From Chryseobacterium sp. (GTDB lineage Bacteria; Bacteroidota; Bacteroidia; Flavobacteriales; Weeksellaceae): DNA of 64,000 nt. Below are positions 1 to 8,668 of the stretch, piece after piece. Within the stretch, counting starts at the first letter, position 1. Each line of letters begins with the position of its first letter. The stretch lies in contig NZ_CP044507.1 of NCBI RefSeq assembly GCF_008831505.1, forward strand, positions 1,798,001-1,862,000, written 5' to 3'. The notes below the pieces were generated by a model, which was not told the origin of the DNA, made no database searches, and saw only the letters and a program-made list of their open reading frames with translations. Both the position numbers and the translations under genes were made by a program.

Positions 1-277
1 GCAAAGTTATTTTGGTTAATAAGCTTGGTAACTGATATAGTGGTCAGCGACCTTAAAATTAACATTTACCCGGGAATTAAAGTTAAATACACTGACTTAT
101 GATTATCAGCTAATGTTTCAACTAAAAATTTGGTAACAAAAAGGTACGATAAATATTTAACCAATCTACAAACATTAAAAGCGTCAGGCAACACCTGAAT
201 TATAATTATACAAACAAGTATTGTAAGAGAATTTTAATCAGTTTTCTCTAGCTCATTATTTTGCCAACATTTCAACC
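1..277. other. Intergenic, no gene seen
   Basis: A+T-rich stretch at the window edge, downstream of carB. I find no open frame with family features on either strand and no RNA gene. The only recognisable element nearby is the carB terminator just after it. Confidence 0.5.
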
Positions 278-302
278 AAAAAACGCGCCCTCCCGGACGC
301 GT
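278..302 (-). terminator. Rho-independent terminator of carB
   Basis: On the minus strand an ACGCGTCC/GGGCGCGT stem (8 bp with one G-U pair, GGGA loop) is followed by six T. It lies 24 bases past the carB stop and probably ends the pyrB-carA-carB transcript. Confidence 0.8.
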
Positions 303-325
303 CTTCACTTATAAAAAATTGGATT

Positions 326-3300
326 TTACATCTTCTCCATCTTAAAACTCATGCTTTCAATAACCTTCAGAATAGCCTCAACGGTATCCATGGAGGTCAG
401 ACACGGCACACCGTTCTCCACCGAGGTGCGGCGGATCTGGAAGCCGTCGCGCTCCGACTGCTTGCCTTTAGTCATGGTGTTTACAATGTACTGAACCTTG
501 CCGGTCTGGATCAGGTCAATAAGGTTAATCTCAGGATTTTCCTCGATCTTGTAACCGATCTTGGCACGGACGCCGCGCTCTTCAAAGTAGTTGGCTGTTC
601 CTTCGGTGGCCCAGATCTTAAAGCCGATTTCCTGGAACCGTCGGGCCACTTCGCAGGCTTCTTCTTTATGCTTATCTGCAACGGTGAAAAGAATCGCGCC
701 GTGCAGCGGCATCTTGCGGCCGGAACCGATAAGGCCTTTGTAAAGAGCTTTTTCCAGCGTGGTGTCCTTGCCCATCACTTCACCAGTGGATTTCATCTCA
801 GGTCCCAGGGAAATGTCCACCTTGGTCAGTTTGGAGAAGGAGAATACCGGAACTTTTACATAAACACCGTCCTTCACCGGTGCCAGACCGGATTCAAATC
901 CTAAATCCTTCAGTTTCTGACCCAGGATCACCTTGGTAGCCAGATTGGCCATTGGGATTTCTGTAATCTTTGAAAGGAAAGGTACCGTTCTACTCGACCT
1001 TGGGTTTACCTCAATCACGAACACTTCGCCATCGGCCAGAACAAACTGGATATTCATCAGACCTATGACGTTAAGACCGCGCGCCAGTCTTTCGGTATAA
1101 TCCACCAGCGTGTCAATCTGCTGCTCGGTGATATTCTGCGGCGGGTACACCGCGATGGAGTCACCGGAGTGAACACCAGCCCTCTCAATATGTTCCATAA
1201 TCCCCGGAATAACTACCGTTTCACCATCGGAAATGGCATCTACTTCAACTTCCTTACCGGTAAGGTAACGGTCGATGAGAATCGGATGCTCAGAGTTTTC
1301 TTTAACGGCGTTGGTCATGTAATAGTCCAGTTCCTTTTCATCGTATACGATTTCCATGGCGCGGCCACCCAGTACATAACTTGGTCTTACCAAAACCGGG
1401 AAACCTATTTCGTTGGCAATCACGAGTGCTTCCTCTTTTGTGAAGCAGGTCTTACCCATAGGTTGCGGAATGCCGAGTTCCTGCAGGGCCGCTTCAAATT
1501 TGTTACGGTTTTCGGCGCGGTCCAGGTCTTCAAGCGTAGTGCCGAGAATCTGAACACCGTGTGCCGCTAACTTATCGGCCAGGTTGATGGCGGTCTGTCC
1601 GCCAAACTGTACCACAACGCCTTCAGGTTTTTCCAGTTCGATGATGTTCATCACATCTTCTTCGGTAAGCGGTTCAAAGTAAAGTTTGTCGCTAATGGAG
1701 AAATCTGTGGATACGGTTTCCGGATTATTATTGATAATGATGGCCTCGTAACCCATTTCCTTGATTGCCCAAACGGAATGCACGGTCGCGTAATCAAACT
1801 CCACACCCTGCCCGATACGGATAGGACCAGAACCCAGGACAATTACTTTCTTCCGGTCGGAAGGAATGCTTTCATTCTCTTCTTCATAGGTACCGTAAAA
1901 GTAAGGGGTGGCACTTTCAAACTCAGCGGCACAGGTGTCCACCATTTTGTATACCGGCATTACGGCGTTGTCGCGTCTGAAATCGAAGACAGTTTTCTGG
2001 TGGGATTCCCAAAGGTGCGCAATGTGTAGGTCCGAGAAGCCTGATTTCTTGGCTTCAAGCAGCACATCTTTATTAAATTTATTCTCTGTGATGGTTTTTT
2101 CGAAGTCAATGAGTTTCTTGATCTTCCAGATAAAGAACTTGTCGATCTTGCTCCACTCCACAATCTGTTCCCAGTCGTAACCTCTTCTTAAGGCATCACC
2201 GATGATGAAAAGACGCTCGTCATCACAAACGCGGATCCTTCTTTCAATTTCCTCGTCAGTCAGCGCTTCTGCCTGCTTGGATTTGAGGCCAATATGTCTC
2301 AGACCTGTTTCCAGTGAACGGATGGCTTTCTGCAGGGATTCCTCAAAGTTCCTGCCGATGGCCATTACCTCACCCGTGGCTTTCATTTGAGTGGAGAGAC
2401 GGCGGTCGGCCGTTTCAAATTTATCGAACGGAAATCTTGGGAACTTGGTTACTACATAATCTAAAGCCGGCTCGAAACAAGCGTAGGTTTTTCCTGTAAC
2501 GGGATTCATGATCTCATCCAGGGTAAGTCCTACGGCAATCTTGGCTGCGATCTTGGCAATCGGATAACCGGTAGCCTTACTCGCCAGGGCTGATGAACGC
2601 GACACACGAGGGTTCACCTCAATGATATAATAGTCGAATGAATGCGGATCCAAAGCCAGCTGTACGTTACAGCCGCCTTCAATGCCCAGCGCACGGATGA
2701 TCTTCAGGGAGGAATTCCGGAGCATCTGGTACTCACGGTCCGAAAGCGTCTGCGAAGGTGCTACAACAATGGAATCTCCGGTGTGAACACCTACCGGATC
2801 TATGTTCTCCATATTACAGACCACGATGGCGTTATCATTTTTGTCGCGCATCACTTCGTATTCAATTTCCTTGAAACCCGCGATAGATTTTTCAATCAGA
2901 CACTGGGTTACAGGTGAATATTTAAGTCCAAAACCGGCGATTTCCTTAAGTTCATCGTCATTGTGTGCTATACCACCACCGGTTCCGCCCATGGTAAAGG
3001 CAGGCCTCACGATCACAGGATAACCGATATTATGCGCAAATTCCAGAGCACCGCGCACAGTATTTACAATGTCTGATTCCGGCACCGGCTCGTTCAGTTC
3101 TCGCATAAGCTCGCGGAAAAGGTCACGGTCTTCGGCCTGATTGATTGCTGAAAGTTTGGTACCCAGGACTTCCACTTTACATTCTTCCAGGATGCCGGAT
3201 TTCTCCAGTTCCACCGCCATGTTCAGACCAGTCTGACCGCCCAGTGTAGGCAGCAGCGCGTCCGGTCTTTCCTTTCGGATAATGTGGCTCACAAAAGGCA

Positions 3301-3508
3301 GTGAGATAGGCTCAATATAGACTTTGTCGGCAATTTCAACATCCGTCATAATGGTTGCGGGGTTGGAATTGATCAGGATGACTTTATAGCCTTCTTCCCT
3401 GAGGGCCAGACAGGCCTGGGTTCCGGCATAATCAAACTCGGCCGCCTGCCCTATTATTATGGGGCCGGAGCCGATAACGAGGATCGTTTTAATATCGTTT
3501 CTTTTCAT
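326..3508 (-). CDS. carB: Carbamoyl-phosphate synthase large subunit
   Basis: Makes carbamoyl phosphate from bicarbonate, ATP and ammonia delivered by CarA; first step of pyrimidine and arginine synthesis in the cytoplasm. The 1060 residues (E. coli 1073) show the expected internal duplication: [17 protein letters not shown] near residue 13 and [16 protein letters not shown] near residue 560, each opening an ATP-grasp half (GGTGGGIA in the first, GGRAMEIV in the second). Paired metal-binding EVNPR motifs close each active site. The last ~130 residues form the MGS-like allosteric domain that binds UMP/ornithine in characterised enzymes. It is the last gene of a minus-strand pyr operon, separated from carA by an inserted S23 ORF. 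Start is the ATG at 3508; no Shine-Dalgarno is visible, as is normal in this phylum. Confidence 0.97.
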   Translation of the reverse strand: MKRNDIKTILVIGSGPIIIGQAAEFDYAGTQACLALREEGYKVILINSNPATIMTDVEIADKVYIEPISLPFVSHIIRKERPDALLPTLGGQTGLNMAVELEKSGILEECKVEVLGTKLSAINQAEDRDLFRELMRELNEPVPESDIVNTVRGALEFAHNIGYPVIVRPAFTMGGTGGGIAHNDDELKEIAGFGLKYSPVTQCLIEKSIAGFKEIEYEVMRDKNDNAIVVCNMENIDPVGVHTGDSIVVAPSQTLSDREYQMLRNSSLKIIRALGIEGGCNVQLALDPHSFDYYIIEVNPRVSRSSALASKATGYPIAKIAAKIAVGLTLDEIMNPVTGKTYACFEPALDYVVTKFPRFPFDKFETADRRLSTQMKATGEVMAIGRNFEESLQKAIRSLETGLRHIGLKSKQAEALTDEEIERRIRVCDDERLFIIGDALRRGYDWEQIVEWSKIDKFFIWKIKKLIDFEKTITENKFNKDVLLEAKKSGFSDLHIAHLWESHQKTVFDFRRDNAVMPVYKMVDTCAAEFESATPYFYGTYEEENESIPSDRKKVIVLGSGPIRIGQGVEFDYATVHSVWAIKEMGYEAIIINNNPETVSTDFSISDKLYFEPLTEEDVMNIIELEKPEGVVVQFGGQTAINLADKLAAHGVQILGTTLEDLDRAENRNKFEAALQELGIPQPMGKTCFTKEEALVIANEIGFPVLVRPSYVLGGRAMEIVYDEKELDYYMTNAVKENSEHPILIDRYLTGKEVEVDAISDGETVVIPGIMEHIERAGVHSGDSIAVYPPQNITEQQIDTLVDYTERLARGLNVIGLMNIQFVLADGEVFVIEVNPRSSRTVPFLSKITEIPMANLATKVILGQKLKDLGFESGLAPVKDGVYVKVPVFSFSKLTKVDISLGPEMKSTGEVMGKDTTLEKALYKGLIGSGRKMPLHGAILFTVADKHKEEACEVARRFQEIGFKIWATEGTANYFEERGVRAKIGYKIEENPEINLIDLIQTGKVQYIVNTMTKGKQSERDGFQIRRTSVENGVPCLTSMDTVEAILKVIESMSFKMEKM

Positions 3509-3571
3509 TTCTTTTTAGATTCAAGATTTCAGATGTTAGATGTCAGATGTCAGATTCAAGAGCTAAGAGCC

Positions 3572-3984
3572 AAGAACCAAGAGCCAAGATTCAAGACTTT
3601 AATTGAAGGTTATTTTTGAAGGAATAAATCATTTTTTGAATTGCTGATAAATCTTCCAAAAGTTCATTTGCTGTTTCTACGTTGAGTAATTCGAGTTCTT
3701 TGGCCAAAATGATTTGGGTCTGGAGCTCAAAGGCAGAGCCTAATGAAATTGAGAGGAAATGATTGAACTCCCTGTTGCTGTTTCTACCCGAGCCTTCCGC
3801 AATATTTGAAGGGATTGAGATGGCAGCACGTTTCATTTGAGAAATCAAACCAAATCTTTCATCTGATGAAATATTCTGGGAGATTAAATAAATCTTTTTT
3901 GCAAAGCCAATAGACTTTTGCCAAAAAACCAATTTCTCAAAATTATGCATAATCTTGATTCCTGGTTCTTGGCTCTTGGTTCTT
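3572..3984 (-). mobile_element. S23 ORF unit bounded by perfect 18-bp inverted repeats
   Basis: AAGAACCAAGAGCCAAGA at 3572-3589 is repeated exactly in inverse orientation at 3967-3984. Both arms carry a further TCAAGA/TCTTGA on the inner side (3591-3596 and 3953-3958). The S23 gene lies between the arms and its stop codon falls inside the left arm, while the right arm encodes the last codons of carA. More TCAGAT-type repeats continue outside to 3516. The arrangement looks like a small non-autonomous insertion cassette; no transposase is present and no target duplication was identified. Calling it mobile is inference. Confidence 0.5.
3591..3950 (-). CDS. S23/IVP-type four-helix bundle protein
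   Basis: A 119-residue all-helical protein of the family first described inside 23S rRNA intervening sequences (TIGR02436-like). Diagnostic text is the early FEKLVFWQKSIGF segment and the central SIPSNIAEGSGR motif followed by a FLSISLGSA helix. Function is not established for the family; members are thought to form pentamers. I chose the ATG at 3950 over an upstream non-ATG start because residues before it are encoded by the flanking repeat and do not belong to the family. That ATG overlaps the carA stop region by eight bases, so it can be translated by coupling to carA. It sits between inverted repeats in the carA-carB gap, where most bacteria have nothing. Confidence 0.85.
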   Translation of the reverse strand: MHNFEKLVFWQKSIGFAKKIYLISQNISSDERFGLISQMKRAAISIPSNIAEGSGRNSNREFNHFLSISLGSAFELQTQIILAKELELLNVETANELLEDLSAIQKMIYSFKNNLQLKS

Positions 3985-5049
3985 AAAGACATGCATCAAC
4001 TCAAGGAACTCATCAAACAGATAATTGGCATCTTCCGGGCCGGGGCTGGCTTCGGGGTGGTACTGTACCGAGAAGCAGGGGTGGATCTTGTGTTTCAAAC
4101 CTTCGTTGGTTCTGTCATTCAGGGCGATGTGGGTTTCTTCCAAATCAGTATTTTTCAGGGATTCCTGATCTACAGCGTAGCCGTGGTTCTGGGAGGTAAT
4201 GGCCACTTTGTTTTTCTGAAGGTCCAGTACAGGGTGGTTTCCGCCGCGGTGACCGAATTTCAGTTTGAAGGTTTTGGCACCACAGGCCAGCGCAATAAGC
4301 TGATGACCCAGACAAATCCCGAAAATCGGCACTTTACCCAGCAGTCCGTTGATCAGTTCTGAAGCACCTTTCACATCTTCCGGGTCGCCGGGACCGTTGG
4401 AAAGCATGACCCCGTCCGGGTTCATAAGCAGGATTTCTTCGGCAGTTACGTCCTGGGACACTACGGTTACATCGCAGTCACGCTGCGTAAGTTCGCGCAG
4501 GATGCCCAACTTTGAACCGAAGTCTACCAGTACCACTTTCAATCCGCGGCCGGGACTTGCGTAGGCGGTCTTGGTAGAAACGCTGGCCACCTGATCTGTT
4601 GGGAAAGTGGTGTTTTTAAGGCTTTCAATTACCGTCTGGTCATCGGCATCAGCGCTCACAATCTTACCTTTAAGCACCCCTTTGCTTCTTAGGATGCGGG
4701 TAAGACGTCGCGTATCGATACCACTGATTCCCGACAGGTTTTTCTTAGCAAAAAGCTCGTCCAGGGTAAGCTGGTTACGGAAGTTGGACGGAAGGTCACA
4801 AAGTTCCTTTACGATGAGACCTTTGATGGCTGGCTCTATACTTTCGTAGTCGTCGCGGTTGATACCGTAGTTTCCGATAAGCGGATAGGTCATACATACG
4901 ATCTGGCCGCAGTAGGACGGATCGGAAATCAGTTCCTGATAGCCGGTCATTCCGGTGTTGAAGACTACCTCGCCGGCCGTTTCCAGGTCAGCCCCGAAAC
5001 CGGTTCCGTGAAACACCTCCCCTGATTCTAATATCAATTTCTTTTTCAT
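3943..5049 (-). CDS. carA: Carbamoyl-phosphate synthase small (glutaminase) subunit
   Basis: Hydrolyses glutamine and channels ammonia to CarB. The N-terminal small-subunit domain includes MTGYQE and SDPSYCGQI. The class I amidotransferase domain starts near residue 172 and has nucleophile Cys246 in GICLGHQ with His331 and Glu333 in QYHPEASPG. Length is 368 residues. The last 13 residues (from Lys356, KNQEPRTRNQDYA) are read from the inverted repeat that bounds the neighbouring S23 ORF, so the C-terminus looks replaced or extended by an insertion. The catalytic core is intact and the gene should be functional. It is cotranscribed with pyrB upstream and carB downstream. Confidence 0.97.
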   Translation of the reverse strand: MKKKLILESGEVFHGTGFGADLETAGEVVFNTGMTGYQELISDPSYCGQIVCMTYPLIGNYGINRDDYESIEPAIKGLIVKELCDLPSNFRNQLTLDELFAKKNLSGISGIDTRRLTRILRSKGVLKGKIVSADADDQTVIESLKNTTFPTDQVASVSTKTAYASPGRGLKVVLVDFGSKLGILRELTQRDCDVTVVSQDVTAEEILLMNPDGVMLSNGPGDPEDVKGASELINGLLGKVPIFGICLGHQLIALACGAKTFKLKFGHRGGNHPVLDLQKNKVAITSQNHGYAVDQESLKNTDLEETHIALNDRTNEGLKHKIHPCFSVQYHPEASPGPEDANYLFDEFLELMHVFKNQEPRTRNQDYA

Positions 5050-5064
5050 TTTTATTTAGATGTG

Positions 5065-5186
5065 AGATTTCAGACTTCAGATTTCAGACTGAAAAACTCT
5101 TATTACTGCTTATTTTAAACCTTCATATCAGACTGCTGACATCCGACATCTCAAAACTGACATCTGAAATCTGAGATCTGAAATCT
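5065..5186. repeat. Palindromic TCAGATTTCAGA repeat between pyrB and carA
   Basis: A 24-base arm at 5065-5088 (AGATTTCAGACTTCAGATTT plus CAGA) matches the inverse of 5163-5186 at 22 of 24 positions. Each arm is itself a tandem of AGATTTCAGA units. The loop of about 75 bases has no coding potential. The same units reappear near 3516-3550. In the operon mRNA it would form a long hairpin between pyrB and carA. Confidence 0.7.
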
Positions 5187-5191
5187 GATTT

Positions 5192-6082
5192 CTATTTAAA
5201 CTTAAACCCTTTCTCTTCCAACGCTTCCTTCAGGATGGCCATGCGCGCATACACGCCGTTTTCCATTTGTTTGAAAATCCGCGAACGCTCACTTTCCACA
5301 AGTTCATCGGCGATTTCAACTCCGCGGTTGATAGGCGCAGGATGCATGATGATGGCACCCTCGTTCATGGTTTTTACACGTTCAGTGGTAAGGCCGAATT
5401 TCCTGTGGTAGGATTCCAGGGAGATCTTCATCTTCTCGCCGTGTCTTTCGTGCTGTATGCGCAGCAGCATCAGGACATCCACTTCTTTTACAAGATCATC
5501 TATAGACAGGTAGGTTCCGTTGATGATGGTTCCCTCGTCAAACCACTTCTCGGGTCCGGAGAAATAAACTTTGGCACCGAGTTTACGCAGCGCCTCAGCA
5601 TTTGAGTTGGCCACGCGGCTGTGTTTTACATCGCCCACGATACCTACTTTCAGACCTTTGAACTTTCCGAACTCCTGGTGGATGGTCATCAGGTCCAGGA
5701 TGGTTTGCGTAGGATGATTCCCGCTTCCGTCGCCACCGTTTATAACCGTCAGCTTCACATTTTTCAGCTCTTCGTAATACTTGTCTTTCCCATGGCGGAT
5801 CACAGCCAGGTTAACACCCAGACTTTCCAAAGTTCGTACCGTATCGTACAGGGATTCGCCTTTGTTCACGGAACTGGAGGTTACATCAAAAGGTACCACA
5901 TGCAGTCCCAGCCTGCGCTGCGCGATATCAAAACTCGTTTTTGTACGGGTACTGTCTTCAAAAAATAGATTGGAGACATAAATCTCATCCACCGCCTTCA
6001 GTGTTTTGCCGGCAGCAAATTCTTCCGCGGTTTTCAGTAAAGAATTGATCTTTTCTACCGTTAAGTCTGTGGTTGTAAGCAT
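5192..6082 (-). CDS. pyrB: Aspartate carbamoyltransferase catalytic chain
   Basis: Condenses carbamoyl phosphate with aspartate to carbamoyl-aspartate, the committed step of pyrimidine synthesis. Motifs include the carbamoyl-phosphate loop STRTKTS (residues 44-50), [17 protein letters not shown], and the aspartate-binding segment [12 protein letters not shown]. The length of 296 residues is normal for the catalytic chain; no regulatory pyrI gene is adjacent. I place the start at the ATG at 6082; the longer frame from a TTG at 6103 would run into the terminator stem of the leader. First gene of the operon, so the attenuator in front would control carA and carB as well. Confidence 0.96.
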   Translation of the reverse strand: MLTTTDLTVEKINSLLKTAEEFAAGKTLKAVDEIYVSNLFFEDSTRTKTSFDIAQRRLGLHVVPFDVTSSSVNKGESLYDTVRTLESLGVNLAVIRHGKDKYYEELKNVKLTVINGGDGSGNHPTQTILDLMTIHQEFGKFKGLKVGIVGDVKHSRVANSNAEALRKLGAKVYFSGPEKWFDEGTIINGTYLSIDDLVKEVDVLMLLRIQHERHGEKMKISLESYHRKFGLTTERVKTMNEGAIIMHPAPINRGVEIADELVESERSRIFKQMENGVYARMAILKEALEEKGFKFK

Positions 6083-6101
6083 GGTTTTGTAAGTTAAGGT
6101 C

Positions 6102-6130
6102 AAAAAAAAACGAAGCCCAAAGGACTTCGT
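6102..6130 (-). terminator. Intrinsic terminator in the pyrB leader (attenuator)
   Basis: On the minus strand ACGAAGTCC-TTT-GGGCTTCGT forms a 9-bp stem (one T-G pair) followed at once by nine T. It lies 20 bases before the pyrB ATG and downstream of the only recognisable promoter. The upstream neighbour acs is divergent, so this hairpin cannot belong to a preceding gene. Inference: a transcription attenuator of the pyr operon. Confidence 0.8.
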
Positions 6131-6204
6131 TAAATAAAATAAATATGGTAGTTACCGGCATCGCTGCCTTTGTGTAAATCGTCTAATGGAAATATTCTTT
6201 TCAT
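6130..6204 (-). CDS. Putative 24-codon pyr leader peptide
   Basis: An ATG at 6204 opens a frame that begins MKRIF and ends YHIYFI, with its TAA at 6132-6130 abutting the terminator stem. The final codons are very U-rich (AUU UAU UUU AUU UAA). This is the layout of E. coli pyrL, where a ribosome following a UTP-starved, paused polymerase covers the terminator. The ATG is only about 7 bases past the -7 box, so the message would be leaderless or nearly so. Translation is inferred, not shown. Confidence 0.5.
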   Translation of the reverse strand: MKRIFPLDDLHKGSDAGNYHIYFI

Positions 6205-6210
6205 TAGCTG

Positions 6211-6240
6211 CAAAGATAGGAATATTTTTAGGAACTGCAA
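6211..6240 (-). promoter_or_regulatory. pyrB operon promoter
   Basis: A perfect Bacteroidota -7 box TATCTTTG (6218-6211) with TTG at 6240-6238 and a 19-base spacer, reading toward pyrB. Transcription should start near 6205, giving a leader of about 120 bases before pyrB. Confidence 0.75.
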
Positions 6241-6381
6241 ATTCATCAGGTAAAATGACCAATAATCGATTCGGCGGTTCAAACAGAATTTTCTGTGCCT
6301 GTATTAAATCCTTAAAAATGTAACCTGACTGTAATAAAGTTGAGAAGAAAACCGGCTCACTTTGATATTTATACTAAATTT

Positions 6382-6500
6382 AGGCTCCTGAATTTTCTAA
6401 GCATGCCACACCGTTACCAGCCCTGATTGCAGCGGAAATCCCGCAGTCCCGTCTGAAGGACGGGACGAGGAATTGCAGCGGAAAGCAGGAAAAAGCTCCT
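6382..6500. repeat. Intergenic interspersed repeat with hairpin, upstream of acs
   Basis: The block contains GTCCCGTC-TGAAG-GACGGGAC (6446-6466), two direct copies of ATTGCAGCGGAAA (6426-6438 and 6472-6484) and CTCCT at both ends. From memory, related blocks (CAGCCCTGATTGCAGCGG ... AGCTCC) occur between genes in many flavobacterial genomes. No second copy is in this window, so its repeat status rests on that recollection. Confidence 0.45.
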
Positions 6501-6526
6501 AAAAATTAATCAATATAAAGGCGAAC

Positions 6527-8434
6527 ATGAAAAATTATTTTATAGATGACCTACCGGACTACTTTAAACAGTATAAAAAATCAATTAAAAACCCAAAGAA
6601 ATTCTGGGACAAAATAGCGGATGAGAACTTTGTGTGGTACCAGCGCTGGAATAAGGTGGTGGAATATGACATGAATGAAGCCAAAATAAAATGGTTTAAA
6701 AATGCCAAACTCAACATCACCAAAAACTGCATAGACCGGCACCTGAACAGCCGCGGCGACAAGACCGCCATTATTTGGGAGCCCAACGACCCCGCCGAGG
6801 CCGCACAGCATATCTCTTATGCCGAACTGAGGGAAAGGGTGTGCAAAATGGCCAATGTGCTGCGCGACCAGGGAATAGAAAAGGGCGACCGGGTATGTAT
6901 CTATCTGCCTATGATTCCCGAACTGGCAGTTACGATGCTGGCCTGCGCCAGACTTGGAGCCGTGCATTCGGTGATTTTTGCAGGTTTTTCAGCGTCGGCG
7001 GTATCTTCGCGGGTGAATGACTGTGAAGCCAAAATGATTATCTGCTCAGACGGAAGCTACCGCGGCAGTAAAGCCATTGACCTGAAAGGTATCATAGATG
7101 AAGCCGCTGAAAGCTGCCCAACGGTTGAAAAAGTCCTTGTTGTAAAACGCACCGGCGGAGAAGTTAATATGAAGGAAGGCCGCGACCTTTGGCTGGAACC
7201 CCTCTATGAAAAGGCGCCGTCAGATTTTATTTCGGTAATTATGGATGCTGAAGACCCGCTGTTCATCCTATATACTTCTGGCTCAACCGGCAAACCGAAA
7301 GGCATGCTGCACACCACGGCGGGTTACATGGTTTATACGGCATATACCTTTAAAAATGTATTCAATTACCGGGAAAATGATGTGTACTGGTGTACTGCGG
7401 ACATTGGCTGGATTACAGGACATTCCTACATCCTTTACGGTCCACTTGCAAACGGTGCTACGACGGTAATTTTTGAAGGCGTACCAACGTATCCGGAACC
7501 GGACCGTTTCTGGGAAGTAATTGAAAAACACAAAGTTACCCAGTTTTATACGGCTCCAACTGCGATACGTTCTTTGGCCAAGGAATCCTACGAATGGGTG
7601 GAGAAGCACGACCTTTCCAGCCTGCGCATTATCGGGTCCGTGGGCGAACCCATCAACGACGAAGCCTGGCACTGGTACAACGACCATGTGGGCAAGAAGA
7701 AGTGCCCTATTGTAGATACCTGGTGGCAAACAGAGACCGGTGGTATTATGATTTCGCCGATACCATTTGTAACGCCTACCAAACCCACTTACGCCACGCT
7801 TCCACTTCCGGGAATTCAGCCCGTCCTGATGGATGACAAACGCAATGAAATTACCGGAAATCAGGTGGACGGTAACCTTTGTATCCGTTTTCCGTGGCCG
7901 GGAATTGCCAGAACGATTTGGGGTGACCATCAGCGGTACAAAGAAACCTATTTTACCGCTTTTCCGGGGAAATACTTCACCGGAGACGGCGCCCTGCGGG
8001 ATGAGGTAGGCTACTACAGGATTACGGGACGTGTAGACGATGTCATTATCGTGTCCGGACACAACCTTGGCACAGCACCCATTGAAGACAGCATTAACCA
8101 GCATCCGGCGGTGGCCGAATCGGCGATTGTGGGTTATCCGCACGATATTAAAGGCAGCGCGCTTTACGGCTATGTCATATTAAAAGATGTGGGCGAGAGC
8201 CGTGACCGCGACAACCTGAGAAAGGAAATCAATCAGGTTATCAGTGATACCGTAGGACCGATTGCGAAGCTGGACAAGATCCAGTTTGTAAGCGCTTTAC
8301 CAAAAACACGTTCGGGCAAAATTATGCGGAGGATTTTAAGGAAAATTGCGGAGGGTGACTTTGCGAATTTTGGAGACACTTCTACCCTTCTGAACCCCGA
8401 GATTGTGGAGGAGATTAAGGAGGAGAGGATTTAG
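6527..8434 (+). CDS. acs: Acetyl-CoA synthetase (AMP-forming)
   Basis: Activates acetate to acetyl-CoA through acetyl-AMP in the cytoplasm. At 635 residues it is near the usual 650. Visible motifs: adenylation P-loop YTSGSTGKPKGMLHT (about residue 249), DTWWQTETGG, the hinge region TGRVDDVIIVSGHN, and the C-terminal PKTRSGKIMRRILR, whose Lys is the residue acetylated by Pat-type regulators. The canonical GHRLGTAEIE reads GHNLGTAPIE here, so an Arg is replaced by Asn. The start at 6527 gives an N-terminus with the typical FW..A....WY..W pattern of the family. It is monocistronic and divergent from pyrB, with a repeat element in its upstream region. Confidence 0.95.
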   Translation: MKNYFIDDLPDYFKQYKKSIKNPKKFWDKIADENFVWYQRWNKVVEYDMNEAKIKWFKNAKLNITKNCIDRHLNSRGDKTAIIWEPNDPAEAAQHISYAELRERVCKMANVLRDQGIEKGDRVCIYLPMIPELAVTMLACARLGAVHSVIFAGFSASAVSSRVNDCEAKMIICSDGSYRGSKAIDLKGIIDEAAESCPTVEKVLVVKRTGGEVNMKEGRDLWLEPLYEKAPSDFISVIMDAEDPLFILYTSGSTGKPKGMLHTTAGYMVYTAYTFKNVFNYRENDVYWCTADIGWITGHSYILYGPLANGATTVIFEGVPTYPEPDRFWEVIEKHKVTQFYTAPTAIRSLAKESYEWVEKHDLSSLRIIGSVGEPINDEAWHWYNDHVGKKKCPIVDTWWQTETGGIMISPIPFVTPTKPTYATLPLPGIQPVLMDDKRNEITGNQVDGNLCIRFPWPGIARTIWGDHQRYKETYFTAFPGKYFTGDGALRDEVGYYRITGRVDDVIIVSGHNLGTAPIEDSINQHPAVAESAIVGYPHDIKGSALYGYVILKDVGESRDRDNLRKEINQVISDTVGPIAKLDKIQFVSALPKTRSGKIMRRILRKIAEGDFANFGDTSTLLNPEIVEEIKEERI

Positions 8435-8668
8435 TGAATGGTGGTTGGTGGTTGGTGATTGATGGATGGTTTTGGTAATTTATCAATATGCTGATTTGTA
8501 GAAAGCAACTGACGTTGTTGTATTTGATATTTTAATACGTTTCAGTCTAAAAGACGCAGAACCTGAAAGTAAGCAAGATGGTCTAAGTTAAACTGTGTAA
8601 ATATGATATTTACTTAGTACTTAACTTAGGAATACATTTTGATTGACCGCATCCGTTATCTGTTATAA

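Noticed and set aside
6083-6103. Upstream TTG start for pyrB
   Set aside because: Would begin at the T-tract of the leader terminator; the ATG at 6082 gives the normal family length.
7283-8143. Long antisense open frame within acs
   Set aside because: Shadow of a real gene: no family features, and the sense strand has unmistakable Acs motifs.
8436-8475. TGGTTGG-rich stretch after acs
   Set aside because: Short low-complexity run without arms, phasing or G-quadruplex-type G-tracts; nothing to support a function.
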